From Thiobacter sp. AK1 (lineage in GTDB: Bacteria; Pseudomonadota; Gammaproteobacteria; Burkholderiales; Thiobacteraceae), in assembly GCF_039822265.1 (NCBI RefSeq), contig NZ_JBAJEX010000007.1, forward strand, positions 62,001-126,000: a stretch of DNA of 64,000 bases, written 5' to 3'. A program made the position numbers and the translations under genes. Of the stretch, positions 10,274-20,924 are shown piece by piece; positions within the stretch are counted from its first letter, which is position 1; the number at the start of each line of letters is the position of its first letter. The notes below the pieces were generated by a model. The model saw nothing but the letters and a program-made list of their open reading frames with translations, was not told the DNA's origin and ran no database searches.

Positions 10274-11400
10274 AGGAGAACGAGATTGTCCCGGTGGATG
10301 AGCTCGGGTTCGTCCACGTAACCGAGAATGGCTTCGATGCGGCTGGAAGGCTGGCGCAAAATGCGGCGGGTCTCGCTGGCGTCGTAGTTGGCCAAGCCGC
10401 GCGCGATCTCGCGCCCTGCCTCATCGACACAGGCCACCACCTCGCCGCGGCCGAAATCGCCGGAAGCCTCCACCACACCGATGGGCAAAAGGCTCTTACC
10501 CTCTTCCACCAGGGCACGCACCGCGCCCGCATCCAACACCAGCCGCCCACGCACCTGGAGATGGTCCGCCAGCCACTTCTTGCGTGCTGCCACCTTGTTG
10601 GTTTCGTCGGCCAAGAGCTGCGTTCCGATCAACTCGCCCTTGGCCAGACGGACCAGCACGTCCGGCTCGCGGCCCCAGGCGATTACCGTGTGGGCTCCGC
10701 TGCGCGCCGCCCGCTTCGCGGCCAGCACCTTGGTGAGCATGCCGCCGCGGCCGATGGCACTGCCCGCCCCGCCCGCCATCTTCTCCAGCTCCGGATCCCC
10801 GGCCCGTGCCTCCTGAATCAGGCGCGCGTGGGGATCCTTGCGCGGATCGGCAGAGTAGAGCCCCTTTTGGTCGGTCATGATGACCAGAGCGTCGGCTTCC
10901 ACCAGATTGGTCACCAGCGCGCCCAGGGTATCGTTGTCGCCGAACTTGATTTCTTCGGTGACTACCGTGTCGTTCTCGTTGATGACTGGAATGACGTTGA
11001 GCGCAAGCAACGTGCGCAGCGTCGAGCGGGCATTGAGATAGCGGGCGCGATCGGCGAGATCCTCGTGGGTCAGCAGCACCTGCGCCGTATGCAGACCGTG
11101 CTTGCGGAAGCAGGTTTCATAGACCTGCACCAGGCCCATCTGCCCGACCGCCGCCGCCGCCTGCAGCTCATGCAGAGCATGCGGCCGCTTCTTCCAGCCG
11201 AGCCGTTGCATCCCTTCGGCGATGGCACCGCTGGACACCAGCAACACCTGCTTACCCATTTCCTTGAGGCGTGCAATCTGGTCCGCCCAGTGGGCGATGG
11301 CCTGGGTGTCCAGTCCCTGGCCCTCGTTGGTGACCAGACTGCTGCCCACTTTCACGACCAGACAGCGGGATTTGGCGAGGATGGATGGCATGAGACGCAT
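10270..11400 (-). CDS. proB: Glutamate 5-kinase ProB
   Basis: First enzyme of proline biosynthesis, phosphorylating glutamate with ATP. 376 residues: N-terminal amino-acid kinase domain ([50 protein letters not shown]) and a C-terminal PUA domain (from about residue 285: [13 protein letters not shown]...), the full-length bacterial form that is feedback-inhibited by proline. An in-frame ATG at 11391 (MPSILAKSR) is an equally good start; neither has a clear Shine-Dalgarno. obgE lies upstream on the same strand, the usual obgE-proB order. Confidence 0.96.
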   Translation of the reverse strand: MRLMPSILAKSRCLVVKVGSSLVTNEGQGLDTQAIAHWADQIARLKEMGKQVLLVSSGAIAEGMQRLGWKKRPHALHELQAAAAVGQMGLVQVYETCFRKHGLHTAQVLLTHEDLADRARYLNARSTLRTLLALNVIPVINENDTVVTEEIKFGDNDTLGALVTNLVEADALVIMTDQKGLYSADPRKDPHARLIQEARAGDPELEKMAGGAGSAIGRGGMLTKVLAAKRAARSGAHTVIAWGREPDVLVRLAKGELIGTQLLADETNKVAARKKWLADHLQVRGRLVLDAGAVRALVEEGKSLLPIGVVEASGDFGRGEVVACVDEAGREIARGLANYDASETRRILRQPSSRIEAILGYVDEPELIHRDNLVLL

Positions 11401-11485
11401 TATCCCAGATTATCCAAGGGCCCGGCCCGGGCCTTCGATGCAAGAGATCGTGCCTAGCGTCGTAGCGATCAACCCTCAGGCGCGC

Positions 11486-12590
<1,105 letters not shown>

Positions 12591-12619
12591 TCCCGTCATG
12601 TACAAGCGTCGGCTGACAA

Positions 12620-12880
12620 TCAGGCGATGGGCTCAATGCTCACCACGTGCCGTTTCAGGGCGCCCTTGGTGGCGAACTGGACCTTGCCCGCCACCTTGGC
12701 GAACAAGGTGTGGTCCTTGCCCATGCCCACGTTCTCGCCGGGATGGAAACGGGTGCCCCGCTGGCGCACGATGATCTCGCCCGCGTTCACCACCTGGCCG
12801 CCATAGCGCTTCACCCCCAGGCGTTTCGATTCGGAGTCGCGACCGTTGCGGGAACTGCCGCCTGCTTTCTTGTGTGCCAT
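12620..12880 (-). CDS. rpmA: 50S ribosomal protein L27
   Basis: 86 residues, beginning [20 protein letters not shown], the standard L27 N-terminus that reaches toward the peptidyl transferase centre; the conserved GVKRYGGQ and [17 protein letters not shown] segments follow (here [14 protein letters not shown]). It lies 11 bases after rplU, as in nearly all bacteria, and is followed by a terminator. Confidence 0.98.
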   Translation of the reverse strand: MAHKKAGGSSRNGRDSESKRLGVKRYGGQVVNAGEIIVRQRGTRFHPGENVGMGKDHTLFAKVAGKVQFATKGALKRHVVSIEPIA

Positions 12881-12891
12881 GGTTTACCTCG

Positions 12892-13203
12892 TTAGGCTGC
12901 GATGCTCTCAATCTGGAGCTCGGTGTAGTTTTGGCGATGCCCCTGGTGCTTCTGGTAATGCTTGCGCCGACGCAGTTTGAAGATCTTGACCTTGGGGTAC
13001 CGGCCATGGGCCAGCACCTTGGCCCGCACGCTTGCGCCGGGAACGACGGGGTTGCCAACGGTCACCTTGTCACCATCGGCGAGCATGAGCACCTGATCCA
13101 GCACCACTTCGCTGCCAATGTCTGCCGGTATCTGTTCTACTTTGAGTTTCTCGCCGGGGGCCACGCGATACTGCTTGCCACCGGTTTTTACGACCGCATA
13201 CAT
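12892..13203 (-). CDS. rplU: 50S ribosomal protein L21
   Basis: 103 residues starting [14 protein letters not shown], the same length as E. coli L21. The conserved C-terminal [17 protein letters not shown] motif that contacts 23S rRNA is intact. The start at 13203 is chosen over an upstream ATG that would add MMEIS. A near-consensus promoter lies 36 bases upstream. Confidence 0.98.
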   Translation of the reverse strand: MYAVVKTGGKQYRVAPGEKLKVEQIPADIGSEVVLDQVLMLADGDKVTVGNPVVPGASVRAKVLAHGRYPKVKIFKLRRRKHYQKHQGHRQNYTELQIESIAA

Positions 13204-13238
13204 GGAAATCTCCATCAATCCATTTCGGAAAACGGGGG

Positions 13239-13267
13239 ATTTTACCGAAAATCCCCTGCTTGGTCAA
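13239..13267 (-). promoter_or_regulatory. Sigma-70 promoter of rplU-rpmA
   Basis: On the minus strand a -35 element TTGACC (13267-13262) is separated by exactly 17 bases from a -10 element TAAAAT (13244-13239). It points at rplU and lies 33 bases outside the left inverted repeat of the IS relic, so the insertion left it intact. Confidence 0.7.
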
Positions 13268-13299
13268 AGACACCAGTGTAGAGGTGTAGAGAGCAAATA

Positions 13300-13337
13300 A
13301 ACTGTCCGGACTTGTAGCACGTGGGTTGTCCGGTTTT
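13300..13337 (+). repeat. Left terminal inverted repeat of the IS relic
   Basis: Begins AACTGTCCGG and contains a second TGTCCG 28 bases on. It matches the reverse complement of 13762-13799 at 27 of 38 positions without gaps, including the outer AACTG.CCGG and the inner TGTCCG blocks. Confidence 0.7.
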
Positions 13338-13360
13338 ATTGGGTACCGAGGAGGTGCCTG

Positions 13361-13719
13361 ATGAGACGGATGGAAGTGTGACAGGCGATACGGAAGATGC
13401 GATTTGAGGAAGCCTATGGAGGCTGGCGGTGGGGACGGCTTTCGCAAGAGGCGGCAAGGAAAACGCAGTTTCAGCACAGGCTAACCTGCGCCAGCAGGTT
13501 AAGCCGCGTAGCGGCGGCCGAAGCTCCACCTGTGTGGCCTTCGAGGGGATGAGGTTGCAAATCCCCACCGACCCTCACCGCATGCATGACGTCAAGGTGA
13601 AGGTGCAGGTGCACCGTGACTTGGATGGAAGGATCGCCCTCTTCCACGGCCCACGCTGCCTGGCTCGCTACAATGCCCAAGGGCAGTTGCTCAAACCCAA
13701 GTTGCAGACTGCCGCGTAG
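13361..13719 (+). pseudogene. Degenerate transposase fragments of the IS relic
   Basis: Two fragments in different frames. The N-terminal piece starts at 13361 and reads MRRMEV, an in-frame TGA at codon 7, then QAIRKMRFEEAYGGW and GRLSQEAAR to about 13456. This resembles the start of transposases with an N-terminal helix-turn-helix (MRFEEAYGGW..GRLTQEEAA). The C-terminal piece (about 13528-13719, another frame) reads LQIPTDPHRMHDVKVKV and IALFHGPRCLARY, typical of the C-terminal end of the same family. The catalytic DDE core is absent. About 50 bases joining the fragments (holding a hairpin at 13479-13505) are not recognisable. The 96-residue ORF covering the second piece is therefore not counted as a gene. 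Confidence 0.7.
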
Positions 13720-13761
13720 GTCCGCCGCGGCACCTGACTGTGGGATACCTTCCCACAGGGA

Positions 13762-13799
13762 ACAAGCGGACAGTCTATGTGCCACGAAACCGGGCAGTT
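13762..13799 (-). repeat. Right terminal inverted repeat of the IS relic
   Basis: Reverse complement begins AACTGCCCGG and contains TGTCCG 28 bases inward, pairing with the left repeat at 27 of 38 positions. Confidence 0.7.
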
Positions 13800-13864
13800 C
13801 GATTTGTTGACAACAAGACACCAGCCGCCCCGGGCGGCGGCGCGTCGTGAGCCGGATCCTTGCC

Positions 13865-13894
13865 TTGACCGCAGGCACGGCAACTCCCTACCAT
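13865..13894 (+). promoter_or_regulatory. Probable promoter of ispB
   Basis: TTGACC at 13865-13870 and TACCAT at 13889-13894, 18 bases apart. The -35 is good, the -10 matches 4 of 6. It lies 66 bases right of the IS relic, and transcription would begin near 13901, which favours the GTG at 13920 as the ispB start. Confidence 0.45.
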
Positions 13895-13919
13895 ACACGT
13901 TTATTTTTTGGCCCATTTC

Positions 13920-14888
13920 GTGCAACTTACGCAAATTCGCCGCTTCATCGAAGCGGACATGCAGCGCGTGGACGCGGTGATCCGCCAGCGCCTGCATTCC
14001 GATGTGGTGCTGATCCGCCAGGTCTCGGAATACATCATTGCCAGCGGCGGTAAACGTCTGCGCCCCGCCCTGGTGCTGCTCTCCGCAGGTGCCTTCGGCT
14101 ACCAGGGCGACCAGCATTACGACCTCGCGGCAGTGGTGGAATTCATCCACACAGCGACTCTGCTCCATGACGACGTGGTGGACGAATCCAGCCTACGCCG
14201 CGGCCGGGAAACCGCCAATGCGTTGTTCGGCAACGCCGCCAGCGTGCTGGTGGGTGATTTTCTCTATTCTCGGGCTTTCCAGATGATGGTGGGCGTGCGC
14301 AGCCACCGTGTCATGGAAATCCTCTCCGACGCGACCAACGTCATCGCCGAGGGCGAGGTGCTCCAGCTCATGAACTGTCATGACCCGGACATCGACGAGG
14401 AACGCTATCTCCAGGTCATCCGCTACAAGACGGCCAAACTGTTCGAGGCGGCTTGCCGCCTTGGGGCGGTACTGGGGGACGCCGACCCGGCCGACGAGGG
14501 GGCGATGGCCGCCTATGGCATGCATCTGGGCACCGCCTTCCAGCTCATCGACGACGTGTTGGACTACTCCGGGCAACAAGACGAGATCGGCAAGAACCTG
14601 GGTGACGACCTCGCCGAGGGCAAACCCACCCTGCCACTCATCTATGCCATGCGGCAAGGCAACGCCGAGCAGGCGGCGCTGGTGCGCCGCGCCATCGAGC
14701 AGGGCGGGCTCGAGGACTTCGCCGCAGTTTCCGCCGCCATCCGGGAAACCGGCGCCCTGGACTACACGCTAACGGCCGCCCGCCGCGAGGCGGACGCCGC
14801 CTGCGCCGCGATTGCCCACCTGCCGGATTCAAATTACAAGCAGACCCTGCTAGAATTGGCAGCTTTCGCGGTTTCCCGGAATCATTAG
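13920..14888 (+). CDS. ispB: Octaprenyl diphosphate synthase IspB
   Basis: Makes the C40 side chain for ubiquinone/menaquinone by adding isopentenyl units to farnesyl diphosphate. About 322 residues. First Asp-rich motif HDDVVDESSLRRG and second LIDDVLDYSG are intact, with the GGKRLRP substrate-binding segment upstream. No Shine-Dalgarno is visible; the GTG at 13920 fits the promoter position and family N-terminus, while a TTG at 13908 would add four residues. It is divergent from rplU-rpmA, the usual proteobacterial arrangement. Confidence 0.95.
   Translation: MQLTQIRRFIEADMQRVDAVIRQRLHSDVVLIRQVSEYIIASGGKRLRPALVLLSAGAFGYQGDQHYDLAAVVEFIHTATLLHDDVVDESSLRRGRETANALFGNAASVLVGDFLYSRAFQMMVGVRSHRVMEILSDATNVIAEGEVLQLMNCHDPDIDEERYLQVIRYKTAKLFEAACRLGAVLGDADPADEGAMAAYGMHLGTAFQLIDDVLDYSGQQDEIGKNLGDDLAEGKPTLPLIYAMRQGNAEQAALVRRAIEQGGLEDFAAVSAAIRETGALDYTLTAARREADAACAAIAHLPDSNYKQTLLELAAFAVSRNH
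14828..14856 (+). promoter_or_regulatory. Candidate promoter of tRNA-Pro inside the ispB 3' end
   Basis: TTCAAA at 14828-14833, 17 bases, then TAGAAT at 14851-14856 preceded by TGC (extended -10). It lies about 80 bases before the tRNA. Based on sequence match only. Confidence 0.35.
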
Positions 14889-14934
14889 GGCAGCCACGAA
14901 GCACGGCGGTGCAGCAGGCCAATGCCATCAAAAA

Positions 14935-15011
<77 letters not shown>

Positions 15012-15134
15012 AATTCCATTTGACCGGCCACTGCCTTCGCGTGGCGCTGGCTTCCAGCGGTCGTGATGGCGCGCAAGGCCCACCCCGCGTGGGGCTGGCG
15101 TGTCTGCCGTGGACCGCCTGGGCCACAGCAAAGA

Positions 15135-15143
15135 TGCTATGAT
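15135..15143 (+). promoter_or_regulatory. Candidate extended -10 for the PP0621-type gene and pilSR
   Basis: TGCTATGAT, an extended -10 element, 45 bases before the next start codon. No good -35 is visible. The rest of the 15012-15187 spacer shows nothing recognisable. Confidence 0.35.
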
Positions 15144-15187
15144 GCCCTGGCTCGCTCCGCCTGCCGGGCGGTCACCGGATTGGTTCC

Positions 15188-15415
15188 ATGCGCCTGCTCA
15201 TTCTCCTGGTCGGTCTCTTCCTTCTCTATCTGTTCATCAAGAATTATTACCGTAGCCTCAAGGCACCGCCCGCGCCGGGCCAGGCACCGCTAGCTCAAGC
15301 GGAAGACATGGTGCGCTGCGTGGTGTGCGGCGTGAATACGCCGCGCAGCGAGGCCATTTTCAGCGGCGGCGAATTCTTCTGCTGCGACGAGCATCGCCAG
15401 GCCCGCCGGAAATAG
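15188..15415 (+). CDS. PP0621-family small membrane protein with Cys motif
   Basis: 75 residues. One N-terminal TM helix (LLILLVGLFLLYLFI), a Pro/Ala linker, then a small domain with CVVCGVNTPRSEA and a later FFCCDEH, i.e. a CxxC followed by CCxxH that could bind Zn. This matches the conserved but uncharacterised PP0621 family found just before pilS in many beta- and gammaproteobacteria. pilS begins 10 bases later, so it is probably co-transcribed with pilSR. Function unknown. Confidence 0.85.
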   Translation: MRLLILLVGLFLLYLFIKNYYRSLKAPPAPGQAPLAQAEDMVRCVVCGVNTPRSEAIFSGGEFFCCDEHRQARRK

Positions 15416-15425
15416 CCTGCGCCCC

Positions 15426-17018
15426 ATGTGGCCCGACGCTTCTGCCCGCCCGCCGCGCGTCAGCGACACTTACTGGCAGTCCCTGCATTATTTCAACCTA
15501 TACCGGCTGATCGTGGCCGGGGTGATCCTGCTCGCCCACCTGCTTTTGGGCGAGCAGATCCTGATCGGGCGCTATCACCCGACGCTGTTCGTGGCGGCCA
15601 GCCTGCTCTATATCCTATTCGGCGGCGTGCTGATGGTGACCACGCACAACCGCTGGCCACGCTTCGAGCTGCAGCTGTCGGTGCAGGTGCTGGCGGACGT
15701 GGTCTTGATCGCTGTGCTGATGTTCGCCAGCGGCGGTATGGCAAGCGGCCTGGGGCTCATGCTACTCATCACGCTGGCGGCCTCCAGCCTGGTGGCCCAG
15801 GGGCGGCTGGCCATGTTCCATGCGGCGGTGGCAACCCTCGCCCTGCTCACGGAGCAGACCGTCTGGTCCTGGAAGAGCGACGGCAGCGCAGAATACTTTC
15901 AGACAGCGTTGCTGTCCGTGAGCTTCTTCGCGGTGGCGGGGCTCGCCCAATATTTGGGCAAGCGACTCTATCTCACCGAGGAACTGGCCCGCCAGCGTGG
16001 TCTCGATCTGGCCAACCTGGACCTGGTGAACCAGCTGGTGATCCAGGACATGCAGGATGGCGTGATCGTGGTGGATGGGGAAGGCCATGTACGGCAAGTC
16101 AATCCCCAAGCAGAACGCATCCTCGGGCCTCTACCCGGCCCGCGCGGTGCGGTGACCCTGACGCGCTATGCGCCGGAAGTGGCGCGCCATTTCGGCACCT
16201 GGCGGGAAAGCAGCGACATCGATCTGCTGCCCCTGCGCGCGGCTAAGACGCGCCCCTTCCGCGTGCGCTTCGTGCCGGTGCGCGGCGACAAGCGCCTGGG
16301 AGCAGTGATTTTTCTCGAGGACATGAGCCGTGCCCAGGCGCAGGCGCAGCAGTTGAAGCTGGCGGCATTGGGCCGGCTCACCGCGAACATCGCCCACGAG
16401 ATTCGCAATCCCCTGTCCGCCATCGCCCACGCCACCCAGCTTTTGCAAGAAGACGGTGAGCATGATGCCACAGCGCGCCGGCTGCTGGACATCATCCGCG
16501 ACAACACCTTCCGGCTGGATCGCATGGTGCAAGACATCCTGCAACTGAACCGTAAGGACCGCAGCAATCCCGAGCCCATCGCGCTTGCGCCCTATCTTGC
16601 GGGCTTTGCCGACGAGTTCGCGCAGGTGGAGAAGATTCCGCGGGAAACTTTCTCGGTGGAATGCGAGCCCGAGCTTAAGCTCGCCTTCGACCGCTATCAC
16701 CTGCACCAGATCCTGTGGAACTTGTGCCGCAATGCCTGGCGCCATGGATTGAAGCGCGCTGGCAGCATCCGCCTGGTGGGCAGCCGGGGTTTGCATGCCG
16801 GTGTTGTACAATTGGATGTCATAGATGATGGGCCGGGCGTCCCCCCCGCAGACCAGGCCCATCTATTCGAGCCCTTCTTCACCACGGAGAGCACGGGTAC
16901 TGGCCTAGGGCTGTACATCGCGCGCCAGCTCGCCGAAGCGAACCAGGCCAGTCTGGATTACATTGAGCTGGCCCCCGGCGGCCAGTTCCGCATCTGCGGC
17001 AAGGAAGAACCTTGGTGA
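15426..17018 (+). CDS. pilS: Two-component sensor histidine kinase, PilS type
   Basis: 530-residue kinase that in characterised systems senses PilA in the inner membrane and phosphorylates PilR. About six N-terminal hydrophobic segments (residues ~25-190) are followed by a PAS domain (QDMQDGVIVVDGEGHVRQVN), the dimerisation/H-box ANIAHEIRNPLSAIAHA with the phosphoacceptor His, and HATPase motifs (NLCRNAWRHG N-box, DDGPGVPP G1, GTGLGLYIA G2). The overlap with pilR (GTGA) supports the pair. No pilin gene lies in the window. Confidence 0.9.
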   Translation: MWPDASARPPRVSDTYWQSLHYFNLYRLIVAGVILLAHLLLGEQILIGRYHPTLFVAASLLYILFGGVLMVTTHNRWPRFELQLSVQVLADVVLIAVLMFASGGMASGLGLMLLITLAASSLVAQGRLAMFHAAVATLALLTEQTVWSWKSDGSAEYFQTALLSVSFFAVAGLAQYLGKRLYLTEELARQRGLDLANLDLVNQLVIQDMQDGVIVVDGEGHVRQVNPQAERILGPLPGPRGAVTLTRYAPEVARHFGTWRESSDIDLLPLRAAKTRPFRVRFVPVRGDKRLGAVIFLEDMSRAQAQAQQLKLAALGRLTANIAHEIRNPLSAIAHATQLLQEDGEHDATARRLLDIIRDNTFRLDRMVQDILQLNRKDRSNPEPIALAPYLAGFADEFAQVEKIPRETFSVECEPELKLAFDRYHLHQILWNLCRNAWRHGLKRAGSIRLVGSRGLHAGVVQLDVIDDGPGVPPADQAHLFEPFFTTESTGTGLGLYIARQLAEANQASLDYIELAPGGQFRICGKEEPW

Positions 17019-18376
17019 AACGTCCCCAGCGCCCCGCCGGCTCCACGACGCCCCGCGTCCTGATCGTGGACGACGAGGCGGACTTGCTCGAACTGTTGGA
17101 ACTCACCCTGCTGCGCATGGGCCTAGAACCCCAGCGAGCCATGACCGTGGCAGCGGCGAAGAAGCTGCTCGCCGAGCAATGGTTCGACCTCTGTCTCACA
17201 GACATGCGCCTGCCGGACGGCACCGGCCTAGAGCTGGTGCAGCACATCGGCCAGCACCATCCCCAGTTGCCGGTGGCCGTGATCACCGCCTTCGGCAGCG
17301 CCGAGAATGCCGTCGCCGCGCTCAAGGCAGGCGCCTTCGACTACCTTTCCAAGCCGGTCTCCCTGGAACAGTTGCGAGCCCTGATCAAGTCGGCGCTCAA
17401 GGTGCCGGAGAAAGCTTCCGAGGCGGCTGCGCCACGCACCCTGCTGGGCAGCTCCCCCGCCATCCAACACGTGCGTGCTTTGCTAGACAAGCTCGCGCGC
17501 AGTCAGGCGCCGGTGCACATCACGGGCGAGTCTGGTAGCGGCAAGGAACTGGCCGCGCGCCTCATCCACGAACGCAGCAACCGGCGGGACAAACCCTTCG
17601 TGGCCGTCAACTGTGGCGCCATTCCCGAAAATCTCGTGGAAAGCGAGTTTTTTGGCTACAAGAAAGGGGCCTTCACCGGCGCCGATGCGGACCGCGAGGG
17701 CTTTTTCCAGGCCGCCAACGGTGGCACCCTGTTCCTGGACGAGGTGGCCGACCTGCCCCTTCCCATGCAGGTGAAGCTTTTGCGCGCCATCCAGGAAAAA
17801 CGCGTGCGCAAGCTGGGCGCAACACAAGAGGATCCCGTCGATGTGCGCATCATCAGCGCCACCCACCAGAATCTCTCGGGGCTGGTGGAGAGTGGCCGCT
17901 TTCGCCAGGACCTTTATTACCGGCTGAACGTGATCGAGGTCAGGATGCCGGCACTCAGGGAAATGCGTGAGGACATCCCGGGCATGGCCGAGGCGATCCT
18001 CGCGCGGCTGGCGGCGCAAAGCGGTGTGCCGGCGCCGCGCCTCAGCGAGGCCGCCGTGGCCGCGCTTAAGGACTACAGCTTCCCGGGCAACGTGCGCGAG
18101 CTGGAAAACATCCTGGAACGGGCGCTCGCCCTGTGCCCGGGCAGCGAAATCGGCCGCGAGGATCTCTATCTCTCGGTGCCGGAAGCGGCACTGGAAGACA
18201 CGGCGCGGGAACCCGGCGCGAAATGGCCACTGCAGGAATATCTCGACCGCATGGAAAAGGAAGCCATCCTGGAAGCGCTGGAAAAGACCCGCTACAACAA
18301 GACCGCAGCGGCCAAGCTCTTGGGCATCACCTTCCGCGCCCTGCGCTACCGACTGGAGCGTCTGGGCATCGATTGA
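17015..18376 (+). CDS. pilR: Sigma-54-dependent response regulator, PilR type
   Basis: 453-residue NtrC-family activator. Receiver domain: [13 protein letters not shown] and the phosphoacceptor Asp in [16 protein letters not shown]+ domain: Walker [16 protein letters not shown], the sigma-54-contacting GAFTGAD loop, and Walker [14 protein letters not shown]. The C-terminal Fis-type HTH is [21 protein letters not shown]. The GTG at 17015 overlaps the pilS stop. In known systems it drives pilA transcription with RpoN. It converges on glgP with one base between the stops. Confidence 0.91.
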   Translation: MKRPQRPAGSTTPRVLIVDDEADLLELLELTLLRMGLEPQRAMTVAAAKKLLAEQWFDLCLTDMRLPDGTGLELVQHIGQHHPQLPVAVITAFGSAENAVAALKAGAFDYLSKPVSLEQLRALIKSALKVPEKASEAAAPRTLLGSSPAIQHVRALLDKLARSQAPVHITGESGSGKELAARLIHERSNRRDKPFVAVNCGAIPENLVESEFFGYKKGAFTGADADREGFFQAANGGTLFLDEVADLPLPMQVKLLRAIQEKRVRKLGATQEDPVDVRIISATHQNLSGLVESGRFRQDLYYRLNVIEVRMPALREMREDIPGMAEAILARLAAQSGVPAPRLSEAAVAALKDYSFPGNVRELENILERALALCPGSEIGREDLYLSVPEAALEDTAREPGAKWPLQEYLDRMEKEAILEALEKTRYNKTAAAKLLGITFRALRYRLERLGID

Positions 18377-18377
18377 T

Positions 18378-20870
18378 TCAGCGCCGCGGCCGCCGCCGCG
18401 GCCGCACCGGCTTCACGTTCCAGATCACCTCGGCGTATTCGCGGATGCTGCGGTCCGCGGAAAAACGTCCCATGCGCGCCACGTTGAGCACCGCGCGACG
18501 CAGCCATTCGTCCCGGTTTCGATACACTCGCTCCACTTCCTGCTGGCGGGCCACGTAGTCGGCATAGTCGGCTAAAAGCAGGAAAGGATCGCCCCCCGTG
18601 GTGAGGGCATCGAAGATGACGCGGTGGCGCGCCGGCTCTTCGGGTGAAAAGAAGCCGTCGCGGATCATATCCAGCACCTGACGCAGCTCGGCATTCTCCC
18701 GATAATGCCACCAGGGGTCATGTCCTGCGGCCCGCAGCGCCGTCACGCCTTCGGTGTCCAGGCCAAAGATGAAGATGTTCTCCGCCCCCACTTCGTTGCG
18801 GATCTCGATGTTGGCGCCATCCAGGGTGCCGATGGTAAGCGCTCCATTGAGCGCGAGCTTCATGTTGCCGGTGCCGGAGGCCTCGGTGCCGGCGGTGGAG
18901 ATCTGTTCTGATAGCTCGGCGGCGGGAATGATGTCCTGGGCAGTGGAAACGTCGTAGTTGGGGATGAACACCACCTTGAGGCGATCCGCCACCAGCGGAT
19001 CGTGGTTGACCACATCCGCCACGTCGTTGATCAAGCGGATGATTTGCTTGGCCATGCGATAGCCGGGCGCCGCCTTGCCGCCGAAGATCACAGTGCGCGC
19101 CAGGTGATCCCCACTGGGATGAGCGCGAATGCGGTTGTACAACGTGATCACGTGCAGCAAGTTGAGCAGCTGCCGTTTGTATTCGTGGATGCGTTTCACC
19201 TGCACGTCGAACAGGCTGTCGGGATTCACCGCGATGCCCAGACGCTGCGCAATCGCCTCTGCGAGCCGCCTCTTGTTGGCCTGCTTCACCGCACCGAAGG
19301 CTTGGCGGAAGGCCGCATCCTCGGCCAGGGGCTCCAGGCGTTTGAGCTGCTCAAGATCCTTGAGCCAGCCATTGCCGATGCGCGCGCAGATCAGACGCGC
19401 CAAGTCCGGGTTGGCCTGGTTGAGCCAGCGGCGCGGCGTGATGCCGTTGGTGACGTTGACGATTTTGTCGGGCCATAGCCGATGGAAATCCGCGAAGATG
19501 GTCTGGCGCATCAGTTCGGTGTGGATGGCCGCCACGCCGTTGACCTTGTGGCAACCCACCATGGCCAGATGGGCCATGCGCACCCGCTTCGGACTAGACT
19601 CCTCGATCAGCGAGACGCGCCGCAAAAGCGCGTGATCGCCGGGATGGCGATGGGTGACTTCGCGCAGGAAGCGGTGGTTGATCTCGTAGATGATCTGCAG
19701 ATGACGTGGCAGCACCCGCTCGAACAGGGGCACCGGCCAGGTCTCCAGCGCCTCCGGCATCAAGGTGTGGTTGGTGTAGGAAAACACCCGGCGCGTGATG
19801 TCCCAGGCATGGTCCCAATCGAGTCCGTGGCCATCCACCAAGATGCGCATCAATTCCGCGATGGCGATCGCGGGATGGGTATCGTTGAGCTGGATCGCCA
19901 CCTTGTCCGGCAGCGCGTCGAATCCCTCGTGGTGCTTGGCGTAGCGGAACAGGATGTCCTGTAGCGAAGCCGAGACGAAGAAATACTGCTGCTTGAGCCT
20001 AAGCTCCCGGCCCATTTCCGTGGTGTCGTCGGGATAGAGTACCTTGGAGAGATTCTCCGACTCGTTCTTCTCCTCCACCGCCTTGATGTAGTTGCCCTCG
20101 TTGAAGTAGCCCAGGTCGAAGTCGCGCGTGGCCTTGGCCGCCCACAGGCGCATGTTGTTCACCGTCTCGGTGGCATAGCCCGGGATGGGGGTGTCGTAGG
20201 CCATGGCCATCACGTCGTCGGTGTCCACCCAGTGGTGGCGTAACCGCCCCTCGGCATCGGCGTACTCCACCACCCGGCCATGGAATTTCACCTGATAGAG
20301 CACCTCCGGCCGCGGAAATTCCCAGGGGTTGCCGTAGCGCAGCCAGTTGTCCGGATGCTCCACCTGGCAGCCGTTCTCGATCTTCTGGGTGAACATCCCG
20401 TACTCGTAGCGGATGCCGTAGCCATAGCCCGGCAGCCCCAAGGTGGCCATGGAATCGAGAAAACACGCCGCGAGCCGCCCTAGCCCGCCGTTGCCCAGGG
20501 CCGCGTCGTGTTCGATTTCGCGGATGGCGGCGAGATCCAGGCCCAGGTTTTCCACCGCCGTGCGGAAGGCCGGCTCACAGCCCATGTTGAGCACGCTGTT
20601 CATGAGGGTGCGGCCCATGAGGAATTCCATGGACAGGTAGTACACGCGCTTGGTATCGGCGCGGTAATAGCTGCGCATGGTTTCCATCCAGCGCTCGATG
20701 AGCCGCTCGCGCACCGCCGCCGCCGCGGTGTAGAACCAGTCGCGCTGGGTGGCGGTGAGGGGATCCTTGCCGATGCTATAGACGAGATGATTGGAAAGGG
20801 ACCGCCGCCAGCCTGCGGCGTCCATGCCAGGGCGGTCCAGTTCCAGGTCGGTCAGGGGATTACTGGCCAT
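18378..20870 (-). CDS. glgP: Glycogen/starch/alpha-glucan phosphorylase
   Basis: 830-residue GT35 phosphorylase, normal length, releasing glucose-1-phosphate from alpha-1,4-glucans. The PLP-Lys motif EASGTGNMKLALNGALTIG and TLDGANIEI are intact, as are the N-terminal YYLSMEFLMGRTL and ALGNGGLGRLAACF segments. It stands alone, without other glycogen genes nearby. The plus-strand ORF at 20508-21431 is its shadow. Confidence 0.96.
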   Translation of the reverse strand: MASNPLTDLELDRPGMDAAGWRRSLSNHLVYSIGKDPLTATQRDWFYTAAAAVRERLIERWMETMRSYYRADTKRVYYLSMEFLMGRTLMNSVLNMGCEPAFRTAVENLGLDLAAIREIEHDAALGNGGLGRLAACFLDSMATLGLPGYGYGIRYEYGMFTQKIENGCQVEHPDNWLRYGNPWEFPRPEVLYQVKFHGRVVEYADAEGRLRHHWVDTDDVMAMAYDTPIPGYATETVNNMRLWAAKATRDFDLGYFNEGNYIKAVEEKNESENLSKVLYPDDTTEMGRELRLKQQYFFVSASLQDILFRYAKHHEGFDALPDKVAIQLNDTHPAIAIAELMRILVDGHGLDWDHAWDITRRVFSYTNHTLMPEALETWPVPLFERVLPRHLQIIYEINHRFLREVTHRHPGDHALLRRVSLIEESSPKRVRMAHLAMVGCHKVNGVAAIHTELMRQTIFADFHRLWPDKIVNVTNGITPRRWLNQANPDLARLICARIGNGWLKDLEQLKRLEPLAEDAAFRQAFGAVKQANKRRLAEAIAQRLGIAVNPDSLFDVQVKRIHEYKRQLLNLLHVITLYNRIRAHPSGDHLARTVIFGGKAAPGYRMAKQIIRLINDVADVVNHDPLVADRLKVVFIPNYDVSTAQDIIPAAELSEQISTAGTEASGTGNMKLALNGALTIGTLDGANIEIRNEVGAENIFIFGLDTEGVTALRAAGHDPWWHYRENAELRQVLDMIRDGFFSPEEPARHRVIFDALTTGGDPFLLLADYADYVARQQEVERVYRNRDEWLRRAVLNVARMGRFSADRSIREYAEVIWNVKPVRPRRRPRR

Positions 20871-20924
20871 GCCTGCCTCCGGTCGTTGCGCACGGAGACA
20901 GTAGCGGCACAGCGAGACCGTGCT

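Larger units (their letters stand above)
13300..13799. mobile_element. Relic of an insertion sequence (ISNCY-like), internally deleted
   Basis: About 500 bases bounded by imperfect terminal inverted repeats (13300-13337 and 13762-13799), with remnants of both ends of a transposase between them. An intact element of this kind would be about 1.4-1.6 kb, so roughly 1 kb is missing. It occupies the divergent rplU/ispB intergenic region. A hairpin with an 8-bp stem (13739-13759, ctgtggga/tcccacag) lies just inside the right end. No target-site duplication was recognised. The family assignment rests on remembered motifs of the transposase and should be confirmed against an IS database. Confidence 0.72.

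Noticed and set aside
10294..11457. Plus-strand ORF of 387 residues opposite proB
   Set aside because: Antisense shadow of proB.
13479..13505. Hairpin ggctaacctgc-gcca-gcaggttaagcc resembling an integron attC end
   Set aside because: Far too short for attC (27 bases), lacks paired R/L boxes and no integrase is present; it lies inside the IS relic.
13429..13719. 96-residue ORF as a real gene
   Set aside because: Its C-terminal half is a transposase remnant, the N-terminal half is unrelated out-of-frame sequence, and it lies between decayed inverted repeats.
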